Shown here piece after piece: positions 7,138-17,246 of a stretch of 64,000 bases of DNA. Made by a program: the position numbers and the translations under genes. A model generated the notes under the pieces. The model was not told the DNA's origin. It did not search any database and saw nothing but the letters and a program-made list of their open reading frames with translations. Source of the DNA: Hyphomonadaceae bacterium (GTDB taxonomy: Bacteria; Pseudomonadota; Alphaproteobacteria; Caulobacterales; Aquidulcibacteraceae); assembly GCA_022841905.1 (NCBI GenBank), contig JALHQO010000001.1:165468-229467 (forward strand), written 5' to 3'. The first letter of the stretch is position 1. Each line of letters begins with the position of its first letter.

Positions 7138-8223
7138 ATGGCCGGCGCGGATGACGACGATAAAACAGAAGAGCCGACCCCGCGAAAGCTAGAGCAGGCG
7201 CGCGAGAAGGGCGACATCATTTACACGCCCGAAGTGGGCGCAGCACTTTCGCTGATGGCGGCGACCGGGATCGTCGCTTTCATGTCAGGGCCGATCGTGA
7301 CCGAGATGGCGCGCGGCTTTATTGGCTTTATCGCCATGCCTGAACAGTTCTCCGTCGAGAGCGGTTCGCTGCGTGCGATCATGACGAGCATTATCCTGAA
7401 GCTCGGCGCGATCTTCGGGCTGACGGCTGTGGCTCTGGCCGTGGCTGGCATCGCGGCGCGCTACGTGCAGGATCGGCCGACATTCACCGGCGAAAAGCTC
7501 CAACCCAAGATCGAGAAGCTCAATCCGGTCGAGGGCTTCAAGCGCGTCTTTGGCGAGCAGGCGTTTGCGTCCTTCGTAAAGTCGCTGGCCAAGCTCGTGC
7601 TCGTCGGCGCCGTCGTTGGCTGGGCCTTGTGGCCGCACGATGCTGTGATTGAAAATCTATCTATGCTGGAGCCGGCAGCACTTTTGCCCTTCATCAAGGA
7701 TAAAGTCGTCGCGTTATTGCTCGCGGTCGCTTGCGCCGCCGCTTTGCTCGCCGTGGTCGATTACGTGTTCACCCGCCAAAGCTACATGAAACGCCAGCGC
7801 ATGAGCAGGCGCGAGATCAAGGACGAACTGCGCCAGCAAGACGGCGACCCGATGGTCAAGGCGAAGCTCCGCCAAATCCGCATGCAACGTTCACGTCAAC
7901 GCATGATGCAGAACGTGCCGCAGGCGAGCGTCATCATCACCAATCCGACCCACTACGCCGTGGCGCTAAGATACGAGCCCGGCGAGACGGCGGCGCCGGT
8001 TTGCTTGGCGATGGGCGTCGATGCGGTGGCGCAACGGATGCGGGAAGTAGCGCAAGAGCACGATATTCCGATCGTGGAAGATCCGCCGCTAGCGCGCGCC
8101 TTGTTCGCGACGGCGGATATCGATCAGCCGATTCCGAAGGAACATTACGAGGCGGTGGCGAAGGTGATCGGCTTCGTTATGCGCCTAGCGCGGCGTCGCG
8201 GACGCCGTCGCACGGCTTTGTGA
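7138..8223 (+). CDS. flhB: Flagellar export switch protein FlhB
   Basis: A 361-residue protein. It opens with the family signature KTEEPTPRKLEQAREKGD, has four membrane helices, and a cytoplasmic domain containing the self-cleavage motif NPTH at residues 269-272 within ITNPTHYAVALRY. FlhB cleaves itself between Asn and Pro and switches export from rod/hook to filament substrates. EIKDELRQQDGDPMVKAKLR is the conserved linker before the cleavage site. cckA follows within 100 bases, a Caulobacter-like arrangement. Confidence 0.96.
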   Translation: MAGADDDDKTEEPTPRKLEQAREKGDIIYTPEVGAALSLMAATGIVAFMSGPIVTEMARGFIGFIAMPEQFSVESGSLRAIMTSIILKLGAIFGLTAVALAVAGIAARYVQDRPTFTGEKLQPKIEKLNPVEGFKRVFGEQAFASFVKSLAKLVLVGAVVGWALWPHDAVIENLSMLEPAALLPFIKDKVVALLLAVACAAALLAVVDYVFTRQSYMKRQRMSRREIKDELRQQDGDPMVKAKLRQIRMQRSRQRMMQNVPQASVIITNPTHYAVALRYEPGETAAPVCLAMGVDAVAQRMREVAQEHDIPIVEDPPLARALFATADIDQPIPKEHYEAVAKVIGFVMRLARRRGRRRTAL

Positions 8224-8277
8224 GGTGGATTGACCGATGGCAGATGGCTTTCCCTCTGTGTCTGGCCGTGATCGGCG

Positions 8278-8313
8278 CCCCGAATCGGGGTCAAGTGCGC
8301 CGTTAACAGGCGC
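8278..8313 (+). promoter_or_regulatory. Two tandem small hairpins before cckA
   Basis: CCCCGAATCGGGG (8278-8290) and GCGCC-N7-GGCGC (8297-8313, loop GTTAACA) lie between flhB and the preferred cckA start. The codons of the upstream in-frame extension here are atypical (TTA, ACA, TCA, AGT), suggesting a leader rather than coding sequence. The second hairpin ends 5 bases before the ATG at 8318 and could affect translation. Confidence 0.4.
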
Positions 8314-8317
8314 GCCC

Positions 8318-10846
8318 ATGACAGACCATGCAGAACTTCAACCTCCGCGCAGCGGCGGGCGGCTCGATCCGCTCCAGATCCTTTTTTGGGTCTCCGTTGC
8401 CGTGGGCGTTGGTGCGGCGGGGGTCGCCATTACGGCTGGCCCCAGCGTGGGGCAGGCGGGCGCGGTTTTGCTGGTGTTGCTTGCGGCGGCGGGCATGGTG
8501 CTCTTCTTCTGGCTCTCGCGCGGCGCCGGCCGCAAGTATGGCGCGTTTCCGGAGCGCGGCGCGATCGCGGCAGGATCGCTGCTGAGCGGACGCAATGAGT
8601 TCGCGCTGATCGGCGCACTCGATGAAGCCGCACTCGTCACCGACGGCCATCTCTCGCCGCTGACCGCCAACCAAGCCTATCTCGATATCGCCGAAACCAC
8701 AGGCGTCCTCGGCGATAGCGATCGTCCGCCGATGATGAGCCGGCTGTTCGGCGCCGACCCAATGCTGTCCGCGCCAATGTTCCGGTTGTCGAAGGCGGCG
8801 CAACTCGGCCATGTGCGGCGTGAGGAATTGCCGGCGACAGCTGTGCTGAACGGCAAGCACACGCGCTACGAAGCCTCGGTTGGCCCGATGCCGAGCGGCA
8901 ATGTGTTGTGGCGTTTGCGCGAAATTGGCGCGGCCGATCAGGTCGAAGTGACGGCGGAAGGCCGCCAGCTCTTCCTCGATGACTCGCCAGTCGGTTTCTT
9001 CGCTGCGCGCGCGGACGGCACGATCATTTACATGAACCGTTCGCTGCGCTCGGTGCTCGGTCTGGGCGACGATCCTTCGCTGCTGCGTGTGAAGGACATC
9101 GTGAAGGATGATCCTTCGCGCCTGCTGCGCCGCGATCGCCGCGGATTTGGGCCGTCGCGCGCACGCGTCACGCTGCGCGGCATCGATGGTCACGAGACGC
9201 AAGCTTCGGCGCTGTCGTTCTGGCCGGCGGAAGACGCGGACGGTGCATCCCGCACTTTCGTGTTTTTCGCCGACGCTGAAGCCCCGGAAGCGCCATCAAT
9301 CCCGCGCACGGAAGGCACGCATGCCGATGGCGGCGTCTTCGCGCATGCGCCGTTTGGCGTGGCTGTGCTGGATGGCACCGATCCAGCGTCAGCGGCTTTG
9401 CTCGATAGCAACGCCTCGCTGATGGAAATGACGCAGGGCCGCGCCACGCCGAGTGCGGCGTTTGCCGATTTGTTCGAAGCCTCCGAAGGACCGAACGCAC
9501 TAGCGCATCGCTTGCGTCAGGCGATGACCGATCCAATCGAGATGACGCTCGCCACCGCGCCGCCGACGGCGGTGCATGTGCATTTGGCGCGCTCGCCGGA
9601 AGGCCGGGGCATTGCCTACATCGCCAATGTCAGCCAGCAGCGCGAGCTCGAAACGCGGCTCGCGCAGTCCGAGAAGATGCGCGAAATCGGCGAACTCGCC
9701 GCTGGCGTCGCGCACGACTTCAACAATCTGCTCACCGTCGTTATGCAGACATGCTCGACGCTGCTGCGCCGTCACCCGGTGGGCGACGCCGATTATCCGA
9801 TGCTGCGCGAGATTTCCGATCACGCGGTGACGGCGAAAGAGCTCTCGGAAATGCTGCGCGCCTATGCGCGCCAGCAGACGTTCGCGCGCGAAGTGTTCGA
9901 TGTCGGCGATTTCATCGGCTCGAAGCAGGAGCTGATCCGCCGCATCGTCGGCGCCTCGATCCCTTACGAAATCCGCCACGGCCGCGATCTGCCGTATGTG
10001 AAGGTGGACAAGACGCAGCTCGAACGCGTGCTGGTCAATCTCGCCACCAATGCGCGCGATGCGATGACGCCGAAAGATTCGCCGATGGCGAAAGACGGCA
10101 AGCTCACCGTGCGCACCTCCACGATTACCGCCGAAGCGGCGCGCGGATTGGGCCACAACCCGATTGAAGACGGCACCTACGTTCTGATCGAAGTCGAAGA
10201 CACCGGCGCCGGCATCAAGCCCGAACACGCCGCGAAAATCTTCCGCCCGTATCACTCGACCAAAGAGGCCGGCAAAGGCACCGGCCTTGGCCTCGCCACC
10301 AGCTACGGCATCGTCAAGCAATCGGGCGGCTACATCTTCTTCAGCTCGAAAATGGGCGTCGGCACCACGTTCCGTATCTTCCTGCCGGCCTACGAGCCGA
10401 CGCCGGAAGAGATCGAAGAAATCAACGCCAAGGAACGCGCACTAATCGCGCCGCCGACCAAGGATGTCGCCGGCCGCGGCAAGATCCTGTTCGTGGAAGA
10501 TCAAACCGCCGTGCGCCGCTCGATCGTGCGCAATCTGAAAGAGTGCGGCTACGAGGTCGAGGAAGCCGAGAACGGCGAAGAAGCGCTTGAAGTGATGGCG
10601 CGCAATCCTGGCGCCTACGACATCATCATCTCAGACGTCTCTATGCCGATCATGACGGGCCCGGAAATGCTGCAAGAAGCCGATCCCAAACTCATCGGCA
10701 ACGCCAAAGTGCTCTTCCTCTCCGGCTACGCCCCCGAAAGCTTCAGCCACATGCTGGAGCAATATCCTGTGCACTATATGAGCAAGCCGGTGACGATGGA
10801 GCAGCTGGTCGGGCGCGTGAAGGAGATCCTAGCGACGGCGGCTTGA
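8318..10846 (+). CDS. cckA: Hybrid sensor histidine kinase CckA
   Basis: An 842-residue hybrid kinase. Two N-terminal membrane helices (about residues 17-60) are followed by PAS-like sensory regions, a HisKA domain with phospho-acceptor His466 in GVAHDFNNLLTVV, a GHKL ATPase domain (N box NLATNARDAM, G boxes DTGAGI and GTGLGLATSYG), and a receiver domain with Asp773 in IIISDVSMP. This architecture and the position after fliQ-fliR-flhB match CckA, which through ChpT phosphorylates CtrA and CpdR to control the cell cycle. Start choice: ATG 8318 was preferred. An in-frame ATG at 8237 has a better ribosome site (GAGGTGG), but the codons between look non-coding and form hairpins. Confidence 0.93.
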   Translation: MTDHAELQPPRSGGRLDPLQILFWVSVAVGVGAAGVAITAGPSVGQAGAVLLVLLAAAGMVLFFWLSRGAGRKYGAFPERGAIAAGSLLSGRNEFALIGALDEAALVTDGHLSPLTANQAYLDIAETTGVLGDSDRPPMMSRLFGADPMLSAPMFRLSKAAQLGHVRREELPATAVLNGKHTRYEASVGPMPSGNVLWRLREIGAADQVEVTAEGRQLFLDDSPVGFFAARADGTIIYMNRSLRSVLGLGDDPSLLRVKDIVKDDPSRLLRRDRRGFGPSRARVTLRGIDGHETQASALSFWPAEDADGASRTFVFFADAEAPEAPSIPRTEGTHADGGVFAHAPFGVAVLDGTDPASAALLDSNASLMEMTQGRATPSAAFADLFEASEGPNALAHRLRQAMTDPIEMTLATAPPTAVHVHLARSPEGRGIAYIANVSQQRELETRLAQSEKMREIGELAAGVAHDFNNLLTVVMQTCSTLLRRHPVGDADYPMLREISDHAVTAKELSEMLRAYARQQTFAREVFDVGDFIGSKQELIRRIVGASIPYEIRHGRDLPYVKVDKTQLERVLVNLATNARDAMTPKDSPMAKDGKLTVRTSTITAEAARGLGHNPIEDGTYVLIEVEDTGAGIKPEHAAKIFRPYHSTKEAGKGTGLGLATSYGIVKQSGGYIFFSSKMGVGTTFRIFLPAYEPTPEEIEEINAKERALIAPPTKDVAGRGKILFVEDQTAVRRSIVRNLKECGYEVEEAENGEEALEVMARNPGAYDIIISDVSMPIMTGPEMLQEADPKLIGNAKVLFLSGYAPESFSHMLEQYPVHYMSKPVTMEQLVGRVKEILATAA

Positions 10847-10928
10847 GGCGCGCCGCGTAAGTGTCATCCGTGTGCCTTATTGCGCTCTCGCGCGGGGGCC
10901 ATATTTCTAGCGGCGGAGGACGCCGCCC

Positions 10929-11801
10929 ATGAGAAAGCTCGTATCCCTGCAGAACGCGCCGCAGCCGCACTGGGTGGGCGATGGCTTTCCGGTGCGCTCG
11001 ATGTTTTCGCCGCAGACGCATGGAACGGCGGTGAGCCCGTTCATTCTGCTCGACTATGCGCAGCCTTATGAGTTTAAGCCCGCCGCGCAGAAGCGCGGCG
11101 TCGGCGTGCATCCGCATCGCGGCTTCGAGACGGTGACGATCGTCTATAGTGGCGAAGTCGATCACCGCGACAGCACAGGCAATGGCGGCCATATCGGCCC
11201 CGGGGACGTGCAATGGATGACGGCCGCCTCCGGCATTCTGCACGAAGAGTTTCACTCCGCGGCCTTCACGCAAAACGGCGGCACGATGGAGATGGTGCAG
11301 CTCTGGGTGAACCTGCCGGCAAAAGACAAAATGGCGCCGCCCGGCTATCAGACGCTGCAGAATGGCGAGATCCCATCCGTCGCTTTGCCAGACGATGCAG
11401 GACAGCTTCGCGTGATCGCGGGCTCATACGCGGGCGCCAAAGGCCCGGCGCGCACGTTCACGCCGATCGATATCTGGGACGTGCGCCTGAACGCCGGCGC
11501 GCGCACTGACCTCGCGCTGCCTGAAGGCCATACGCTGCTTGTGCTGGTGCAAAGCGGAAACGTGCGTCTTGTTGGCGAGCACAGTGCCGGGCCGTCGCAG
11601 CTCGCTGTGTTCGAGCGCGAGGGCGGCCCGATCGCGATCGAAGCGGAGAGCGATGCGAAGCTCTTGGTGATGAGCGGCGCGCCGTTGAACGAGCCGGTGG
11701 TGCAGTACGGGCCGTTCGTGATGAACACCGAAGGCGAAATCCGTCAGGCGATCCTGGATTTCAACGCCGGGAAGTTTGGCGACATCAGCGCTTTCGCTTA
11801 G
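10929..11801 (+). CDS. Pirin family protein
   Basis: A 290-residue bicupin of typical pirin length. The N-terminal cupin contains the metal-site motif VHPHRGFETVTIVYSGEV and later GDVQWMTAASGILHEE, which together supply the His/Glu ligands. The second cupin lies around residues 170-285. Bacterial pirins act as quercetin dioxygenase-like enzymes or as regulators; the substrate here is unknown. The start ATG at 10929 follows GGAGGA. It ends overlapping, tail to tail, a small leftward gene by 4 bases. Confidence 0.88.
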   Translation: MRKLVSLQNAPQPHWVGDGFPVRSMFSPQTHGTAVSPFILLDYAQPYEFKPAAQKRGVGVHPHRGFETVTIVYSGEVDHRDSTGNGGHIGPGDVQWMTAASGILHEEFHSAAFTQNGGTMEMVQLWVNLPAKDKMAPPGYQTLQNGEIPSVALPDDAGQLRVIAGSYAGAKGPARTFTPIDIWDVRLNAGARTDLALPEGHTLLVLVQSGNVRLVGEHSAGPSQLAVFEREGGPIAIEAESDAKLLVMSGAPLNEPVVQYGPFVMNTEGEIRQAILDFNAGKFGDISAFA

Positions 11802-12031
11802 CGCCCAGTCGGCCGCTGACGCTTCGCGGCGAGGATCACCAGCTTCTCGCTCGGCGGATACACGACAACGCCGCCATCGGCGCCGGTGATGAGCACCATG
11901 TCCGGGTTCGGCTTTTGGATTGGGCCGGCGGGGCGCGAGAGCGCGGCTGTCTTCACGCGATAGGAGGTGACGCCCTCCAGCGTCGCCGGGTGGCGGCTTG
12001 TCGGCGGCACTGGCGCTAAGGACGAAGCCAT
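11798..12031 (-). CDS. Hypothetical protein (77 aa), divergent from recA
   Basis: A 77-residue protein starting [20 protein letters not shown] and ending in a basic [11 protein letters not shown]. The middle ([22 protein letters not shown]) looks like short beta strands. There is no signal peptide and no recognised family. The ATG at 12031 was preferred to a longer frame reaching 12211, which would run through the inverted repeat upstream of recA. It is convergent with the pirin gene and divergent from recA. Confidence 0.5.
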   Translation of the reverse strand: MASSLAPVPPTSRHPATLEGVTSYRVKTAALSRPAGPIQKPNPDMVLITGADGGVVVYPPSEKLVILAAKRQRPTGR

Positions 12032-12079
12032 GGCGCGATCCTCTCCGTATTTCCCAGTCGAAACGATTAAGCCTCGGAA

Positions 12080-12171
12080 CCCGAGTTTAGGGAATAGGGA
12101 TTGGGTAAATGCACACATCGCGCCACTGCATTTGGCGCCCCACGTCCAATCCCCAAAACCCAACCCCGAGC
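12080..12171. repeat. Inverted repeat upstream of recA
   Basis: The left arm (12080-12113; units such as TTTAGGGAATAGGGATTGGG) is partly complementary to the right arm (12147-12171; CCAATCCCCAAAACCCAACC). It lies between a divergent small gene and the recA SOS box and belongs to the same purine-rich mosaic class as the elements at 2588, 3264 and 56139. Confidence 0.5.
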
Positions 12172-12176
12172 ACGAT

Positions 12177-12191
12177 GTTCTGCTTGCGTTC
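12177..12191 (+). promoter_or_regulatory. LexA (SOS) box of recA
   Basis: GTTCTGCTTGCGTTC is an exact GTTC-N7-GTTC, the alphaproteobacterial LexA operator. It lies 94 bases before the recA start. A GAAC follows at 12195-12198. LexA binding is inferred from the motif and from the known SOS control of recA. Confidence 0.8.
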
Positions 12192-12284
12192 CAAGAACAA
12201 AGGCGGTACATTCGATTCCTGATGATACAGCGCCCTGGTCGGTGGCGCGAACCCTGGACTCAGGGCCTAAGGAGGGCGGAAACG

Positions 12285-13364
12285 ATGGCTAAGCTGAAGC
12301 TTGTTGAGGCGAATGTGGAAACTGACAAGCAGAAGGCGCTGTCCGCCGCGCTGAAGCAGATCGACCAGGCCTTCGGCAAAGGCTCGGTCATGCGCCTGGG
12401 CGAAAAGCCGGTGGTGGAGATCGAAGCGATCTCGACCGGCTCGCTATCGCTCGATATCGCGCTTGGCATTGGCGGCCTGCCCAAGGGCCGCATCATCGAA
12501 ATCTATGGCCCGGAAAGCTCGGGTAAAACGACTTTGGCGCTGCACGTCATCGCCGAAGCGCAAAAGAGCGGCGGCGTTTGCGCCTTCGTCGACGCCGAAC
12601 ACGCGCTCGATCCGATCTATGCCCGCAAGCTGGGCGTTGATCTCGATGACCTCTTGGTCTCGCAGCCCGACACCGGCGAGCAGGCCTTGGAAATCACTGA
12701 CACCCTCGTGCGCTCGGGCGCGGTCGATGTGCTCGTGATCGACTCTGTGGCGGCGCTGACGCCGCGCGCGGAAATCGAAGGCGAGATGGGCGATAGCCTG
12801 CCAGGTCTGCAGGCGCGCTTGATGAGCCAGGCGCTGCGCAAGCTGACGGCTTCGATCTCGAAGTCGAACACGCTCGTCATCTTCATCAACCAGATCCGCA
12901 TGAAGATCGGCGTGATGTACGGCAACCCGGAAACAACGACAGGCGGCAACGCGCTGAAGTTTTACGCCTCGGTACGTTTGGATATCCGCCGCACCGGCCA
13001 GATCAAGGAGCGCGACGAAGTCATCGGCTCTGAAACCCGCGTCAAAGTGGTGAAGAACAAGGTCGCCCCGCCGTTCAAGCAGGTGCAGTTCGACATCATC
13101 TACGGCGAGGGGATCTCGAAGACGGGCGAGCTGATCGAGCTCGGCGTTAAGGCCGGCGTCATCGATAAGTCCGGCGCTTGGTATGCCTACGGGTCGCAGA
13201 AGATTGGCCAGGGTAAGGAGGCGGCGCGCCGCTTCTTGAAAGAGAACAAGGCCGTGGCGATCGAGATTGAAGACAAGATCCGCGGCAAGTCGGCGGTTGT
13301 GGCGGATGCGATGTACTCGCCCCCGTCTGACGACGAAGCCAAGGACGCCGCTGAAGGCGAATAG
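12285..13364 (+). CDS. recA: Recombinase RecA
   Basis: A 359-residue DNA strand-exchange and SOS coprotease protein. Visible features: Walker [14 protein letters not shown], the [20 protein letters not shown] segment covering the Walker B strand and loop L1, [20 protein letters not shown] with loop L2, and the C-terminal domain. The start at 12285 ([16 protein letters not shown]) has a strong AAGGAGGG site about 8 bases upstream; a longer frame from 11967 would read through the SOS box and is rejected. Expression is probably LexA-controlled. The gene precedes alaS by about 630 bases, with a VOC gene between. Confidence 0.98.
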   Translation: MAKLKLVEANVETDKQKALSAALKQIDQAFGKGSVMRLGEKPVVEIEAISTGSLSLDIALGIGGLPKGRIIEIYGPESSGKTTLALHVIAEAQKSGGVCAFVDAEHALDPIYARKLGVDLDDLLVSQPDTGEQALEITDTLVRSGAVDVLVIDSVAALTPRAEIEGEMGDSLPGLQARLMSQALRKLTASISKSNTLVIFINQIRMKIGVMYGNPETTTGGNALKFYASVRLDIRRTGQIKERDEVIGSETRVKVVKNKVAPPFKQVQFDIIYGEGISKTGELIELGVKAGVIDKSGAWYAYGSQKIGQGKEAARRFLKENKAVAIEIEDKIRGKSAVVADAMYSPPSDDEAKDAAEGE

Positions 13365-13373
13365 ACGCTTGCG

Positions 13374-13454
13374 AATTTCGCCGGCTGGTTCGGGGCTCGT
13401 GTAGCCGACCCGACCCCATGCCCTGGCCATGAGTTCTGGGCCGGCCGGCGAATT
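13374..13454 (+). repeat. Inverted repeat after recA, possible terminator
   Basis: AATTTCGCCGGC (13374-13385) and GCCGGCGAATT (13444-13454) pair with one bulged base and enclose further GC-rich sequence. It lies 10 to 90 bases past the recA stop. There is no T-tract, so its role as terminator is uncertain. Confidence 0.4.
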
Positions 13455-13472
13455 ACTTTCGGGAGTGGTGCG

Positions 13473-13898
13473 ATGGAGCCGCGCGTTTCCCTGATCACTC
13501 TGGGTGTGGCTGATCTCGCCCGCTCGCGAGCGTTCTATGAGGCGCTCGGTTTCAAGGCCTCGTCCATCGGCGGCGGCGAGGTCGTATTCTTTCAGGCGGG
13601 GCCGATGGCGCTCTGCCTGTTTCCGCGTGAGAGCCTAGCCTGCGACGCCAAGGTTTCGGCCGAAGGCGGCGGATTTCGCGGCATAGCGATGGCCCACAAT
13701 GTCCGCACCAAGGACGGGGTGGATGCGGCGATTGCTGAGGCGGAACGGCTGGGCGCGGTTGTCGTGAAGCATGCTGAAGATGCGCCCTGGGGCGGCCGCT
13801 CCGGCTATTTCGCTGATCCTGACGGGCATCTCTGGGAGATCGCTTGGAATCCGGACTTTCCGCTGGCTGAAGACGGCGCGCTCTCGCTGCCGCCGTGA
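13473..13898 (+). CDS. VOC family (glyoxalase/bleomycin-resistance fold) protein
   Basis: A 141-residue single-domain protein. It opens with SLITLGVADLARSRAFYEALGF and ends YFADPDGHLWEIAWNPD, the typical first and last strands of vicinal-oxygen-chelate proteins, with likely metal ligands His and Glu in GHLWEI. Substrate is unknown; members include glyoxalases, dioxygenases and resistance proteins. GGGAG lies before the ATG at 13473. It is placed between recA and alaS, both rightward. Confidence 0.82.
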   Translation: MEPRVSLITLGVADLARSRAFYEALGFKASSIGGGEVVFFQAGPMALCLFPRESLACDAKVSAEGGGFRGIAMAHNVRTKDGVDAAIAEAERLGAVVVKHAEDAPWGGRSGYFADPDGHLWEIAWNPDFPLAEDGALSLPP

Positions 13899-13993
13899 CG
13901 TGGCGGATAGGCGCGATTCGACAATCCCGCCGCTTGGCGTTCAAGCCAGCACTACAATATACCAAGCCGAACATTTGATCTGGCTTGGTTGGT

Positions 13994-16657
13994 ATGAACA
14001 GCGTCAACGACATCCGTCGGCAGTTTCTGGAATTTTTCGCGTCCCGCGGTCACGAGCTGCCTGGCTCGTCGTCGCTGGTGCCGCAAGACGATCCGACACT
14101 GCTCTTCACCAATGCCGGTATGGTGCAGTTCAAGAACTATTTCACCGGCGCGGCCAAGCCGCCGTACCCGCGTGCGGCTACGAGCCAAAAGTGCGTGCGC
14201 GCCGGCGGCAAGCACAATGACCTCGACAATGTCGGCTACACGGCGCGCCACCTGACCTTCTTCGAAATGCTCGGCAACTTCTCGTTCGGCGACTATTTCA
14301 AGGAAGGCGCGATCGAGGCGGCCTGGGCTTTGATCACCAAAGACTACGCGCTGCCGAAAGATAAGTTGCTCGTCACCGTCTATCATGACGACGACGAGGC
14401 GGCGTCGCTCTGGAAAAAGATCGCCGGGCTTTCCGACGACAAGATTATCCGCATCGCGACGAGCGATAATTTCTGGTCGATGGGCGATACGGGACCATGC
14501 GGTCCGTGCTCTGAAATTTTCATCGATCGCGGCGACCACATTTGGGGCGGCCCGCCGGGCTCGCCCGAAGAGAACGGCGATCGCTTCCTCGAATTCTGGA
14601 ATCTCGTCTTCATGCAGTACGAGCAGTTCGCGGACGGACGCCGCGAGAAGCTGCCGAAGCCATCGATCGACACCGGCATGGGGCTCGAGCGGATTTCGTG
14701 CGTGCTGCAGGGCGTCGATTCCGTTTTCGACACCGATCTCTTCCGCACGCTGATTGCGACGGCCGAAGACCTGACCCAATCCAAAGCGCAAGGCGAGCAG
14801 GCGCCGAGCTTCAACGTCATCGCCGATCACTTGCGCTCATCGTGCTTCCTGATCGCGGATGGCGTGTCGCCATCGAACGAGGGACGCGGCTATGTGCTGC
14901 GCCGGATCATGCGCCGCGCCATGCGTCACGCGCACATTCTCGGCGCCAAAGAGCCGCTCATGCATCGCCTGGCGCCCGCCTTGATCGCCGAGATGGGCGA
15001 CGCTTATCCCGAACTGAAGCGCGCGCGGCCGGTGATTGAAGCGCAATTGCACGAAGAGGAAGATCGCTTCCGCCGCACGCTCGGCAACGGCTTGCGCCTG
15101 CTCGAAGACGAATTGGCGACGCTGCCGAAGGGCGAGAAGCTCGCGGGCGAAACCGCGTTCAAACTCTATGACACGTTCGGCTTCCCGCTCGATCTCACCC
15201 AAGACATTCTGCGCGGGCGCGGGCTTGAGGTAGATACGGCGGGCTTCGACGTGGCGATGGAGCGCCAGCGTGAGAAGGGTCGCGAGAGCTGGCAGGGCGC
15301 CGAGGGCGGCGACAATGCTGCGATCTGGCTGTCGATCCTTGAGCGCACGACTGGGAACGAATTCCTCGGCTATGGCGCCGAAACCGGTGAAGGCGGGCTC
15401 GCGGCGATCGTCGCGGGCGGCGCCGAGCAGCATGAGTTGCGTGAGGGCGTAACCGCGGCGCTCGTGTTCGATCGCACGCCGTTTTACGCCGAGAGCGGCG
15501 GCCAAGCCGGCGATCATGGTGTGATCACGTTCGCGAATGGCGCGGTGTTCGAAGTTGAAGACACGCAAAAGCAAGCTGGCGCGCTGCATGCGCATATTGG
15601 GCGGCTGACAAAGGGCGCGATCAAAGTTGGCGAGAAGGCCAAGTTTGCGATCGATGGCGCGCGTCGCGCGAAGATCCGCTCCAATCACTCCGCGACGCAC
15701 CTGCTGCACGCGGCGCTTCGCAACGTGCTTGGTCCGCACGTCACGCAGAAGGGCTCCTTGGTTGAGGCGGATTATTTCCGCTTCGACTACAGCCACGGCG
15801 CGCCGATGAGCGCAGATGAGATTGGCCGCGTTGAAGATGAAGTGAACGCGGTCATCCGCCAGAACGCCGAGGGCGTGATCAGGGAAATGGCGCCGGCGCA
15901 AGCGATCGAAGAAGGCGCGCTGGCGCTGTTCGGCGAAAAGTACGGCGACCGGGTGCGCGTCTTGCGCTTGGGCGATGCGCTGAGCGGCGACGGCAAAGCT
16001 TATTCCGTCGAACTCTGCGGCGGCACGCACGTGAAGCGCACGGGCGATATCGCCGTGTTCTCGATCCTGTCGGAGAGCGGCGTTGCAGCCGGAATCCGCC
16101 GCATCGAAGGCGCGACCGGTGCAGCGGCGCTCGCGCATTTGAAAGCGCAAGCAGCGCTGGCGAAAGCGATCGCGTCGAACATCAAAGCGCCGCTCGGCGA
16201 AGTCACCGAGCGCGTCTCGCAACTCGCGGATGAACGCCGCAAGCTTGAGCGCGAATTGGCCGACACGAAAAAGAAGCTCGCGCTCGCGGGCGGCGGCGGA
16301 CAAGCGGCGCCGGCTGGGCCGGAGAGTGTTGCTGGCGTTTCAGTGCTCGCGCGTGTGCTCGACGGCGTGGCCGCGAAGGATCTGCGTGGTCTCGTCGATG
16401 AAGGCAAGAAGTCGCTGGGCTCCGGCGTGATCGCTTATATCGGCGTCGAAGATGGCAAGGCGGCGTTGGCTGTTGGCGTCACCGATGATCTCAAGGGCAA
16501 GATTAGCGCTGTCGATCTGGTGAAAGCCGGCGTCGCGGCAGTCGGCGGACAAGGCGGCGGCGGGCGGCCCGACATGGCGCAAGGCGGCGGGCCCAACGGC
16601 GCCGACGCGGGCAAGGCGCTCGACGCAATCCGCGCCGCGCTCAAAGGCGCTGCGTGA
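13994..16657 (+). CDS. alaS: Alanyl-tRNA synthetase
   Basis: An 887-residue cytoplasmic enzyme that charges tRNA-Ala. The class II catalytic core is at the N-terminus ([20 protein letters not shown], then [16 protein letters not shown]). The editing domain has the metal motif [11 protein letters not shown], and [11 protein letters not shown] supplies the further Cys/His ligands. The C-Ala oligomerisation domain has a glycine-rich stretch near its end. ATG 13994 ([11 protein letters not shown]) was chosen over an in-frame TTG at 13985 because family members begin this way. Its stop overlaps the start of the next gene. Confidence 0.97.
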   Translation: MNSVNDIRRQFLEFFASRGHELPGSSSLVPQDDPTLLFTNAGMVQFKNYFTGAAKPPYPRAATSQKCVRAGGKHNDLDNVGYTARHLTFFEMLGNFSFGDYFKEGAIEAAWALITKDYALPKDKLLVTVYHDDDEAASLWKKIAGLSDDKIIRIATSDNFWSMGDTGPCGPCSEIFIDRGDHIWGGPPGSPEENGDRFLEFWNLVFMQYEQFADGRREKLPKPSIDTGMGLERISCVLQGVDSVFDTDLFRTLIATAEDLTQSKAQGEQAPSFNVIADHLRSSCFLIADGVSPSNEGRGYVLRRIMRRAMRHAHILGAKEPLMHRLAPALIAEMGDAYPELKRARPVIEAQLHEEEDRFRRTLGNGLRLLEDELATLPKGEKLAGETAFKLYDTFGFPLDLTQDILRGRGLEVDTAGFDVAMERQREKGRESWQGAEGGDNAAIWLSILERTTGNEFLGYGAETGEGGLAAIVAGGAEQHELREGVTAALVFDRTPFYAESGGQAGDHGVITFANGAVFEVEDTQKQAGALHAHIGRLTKGAIKVGEKAKFAIDGARRAKIRSNHSATHLLHAALRNVLGPHVTQKGSLVEADYFRFDYSHGAPMSADEIGRVEDEVNAVIRQNAEGVIREMAPAQAIEEGALALFGEKYGDRVRVLRLGDALSGDGKAYSVELCGGTHVKRTGDIAVFSILSESGVAAGIRRIEGATGAAALAHLKAQAALAKAIASNIKAPLGEVTERVSQLADERRKLERELADTKKKLALAGGGGQAAPAGPESVAGVSVLARVLDGVAAKDLRGLVDEGKKSLGSGVIAYIGVEDGKAALAVGVTDDLKGKISAVDLVKAGVAAVGGQGGGGRPDMAQGGGPNGADAGKALDAIRAALKGAA

Positions 16658-17166
16658 GCGGCTACACCTATCGCGATGCGACAGCGGATGACGCCGAGGC
16701 GTTGTCCGCGTTCGCGCGCGACACCTGGGTGGCGACGTTCGGGCATCAGTACCCGCCGCACGATCTGCGTGCTTTTCTCGACGCGAAGTTCAGCGCCGAC
16801 ATTCAGCGGCGCGAAATCGCCGACGCAAACACGCGCTACCGTCTGGCCTTCGACGACCAAGGCCTCGCCGGCTATTGCATGATGGGCGCGCTCGATATGC
16901 CGGTGGACGATGCGCGCGGGCTCGAACTGCATCGGCTCTACCTGCATCAGCGCGCCAAGGGCGCGGGCGTCGGCGATGCGTTGTTGCGCGAGACGATCGC
17001 GTGGGCGAAGGGCAAAGGCGCCTCGGCGCTCTATCTCAGCGTCTGGGAAAACAACGAACGCGCGCAGCGTTTTTATCGCCGCTACGGCTTCGAAGATCAC
17101 AGCGAGTGGGACTTCATGGTCGGCAGCGTCGCTGACTGCGACTACATCTGGAAGCTCAAGCTCTAG
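16654..17166 (+). CDS. GNAT family N-acetyltransferase
   Basis: A 170-residue acetyltransferase. The acetyl-CoA-binding segment [17 protein letters not shown] carries the Q/R-x-x-G-x-G/A signature, followed by [22 protein letters not shown], the common C-terminal strand-helix of GNAT proteins. The start is a GTG overlapping the alaS stop (GTGA), so it is co-translated with alaS. The acceptor is unknown. Confidence 0.85.
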   Translation: MSGYTYRDATADDAEALSAFARDTWVATFGHQYPPHDLRAFLDAKFSADIQRREIADANTRYRLAFDDQGLAGYCMMGALDMPVDDARGLELHRLYLHQRAKGAGVGDALLRETIAWAKGKGASALYLSVWENNERAQRFYRRYGFEDHSEWDFMVGSVADCDYIWKLKL

Positions 17167-17246
17167 GACTCGATCCGCCTCGGTAACGTCTCGGAAACCA
17201 AATCAACCGTTTTTGGTCGACTCGATTCGGTTGTGGGGACGTCCGG

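Noticed and set aside
9500..10321. A 273-residue leftward ORF
   Set aside because: It is antisense to the cckA kinase domains, which are certain from motifs.
11967..12284. An N-terminal extension of RecA
   Set aside because: It would code across the inverted repeat and the SOS box; the start at 12285 has a strong ribosome site and the family N-terminus.
14837..16303. A 488-residue leftward ORF
   Set aside because: It lies antisense to alaS. High-GC coding DNA often leaves such long shadows, and the translation is rich in Arg and Ala with no motif.
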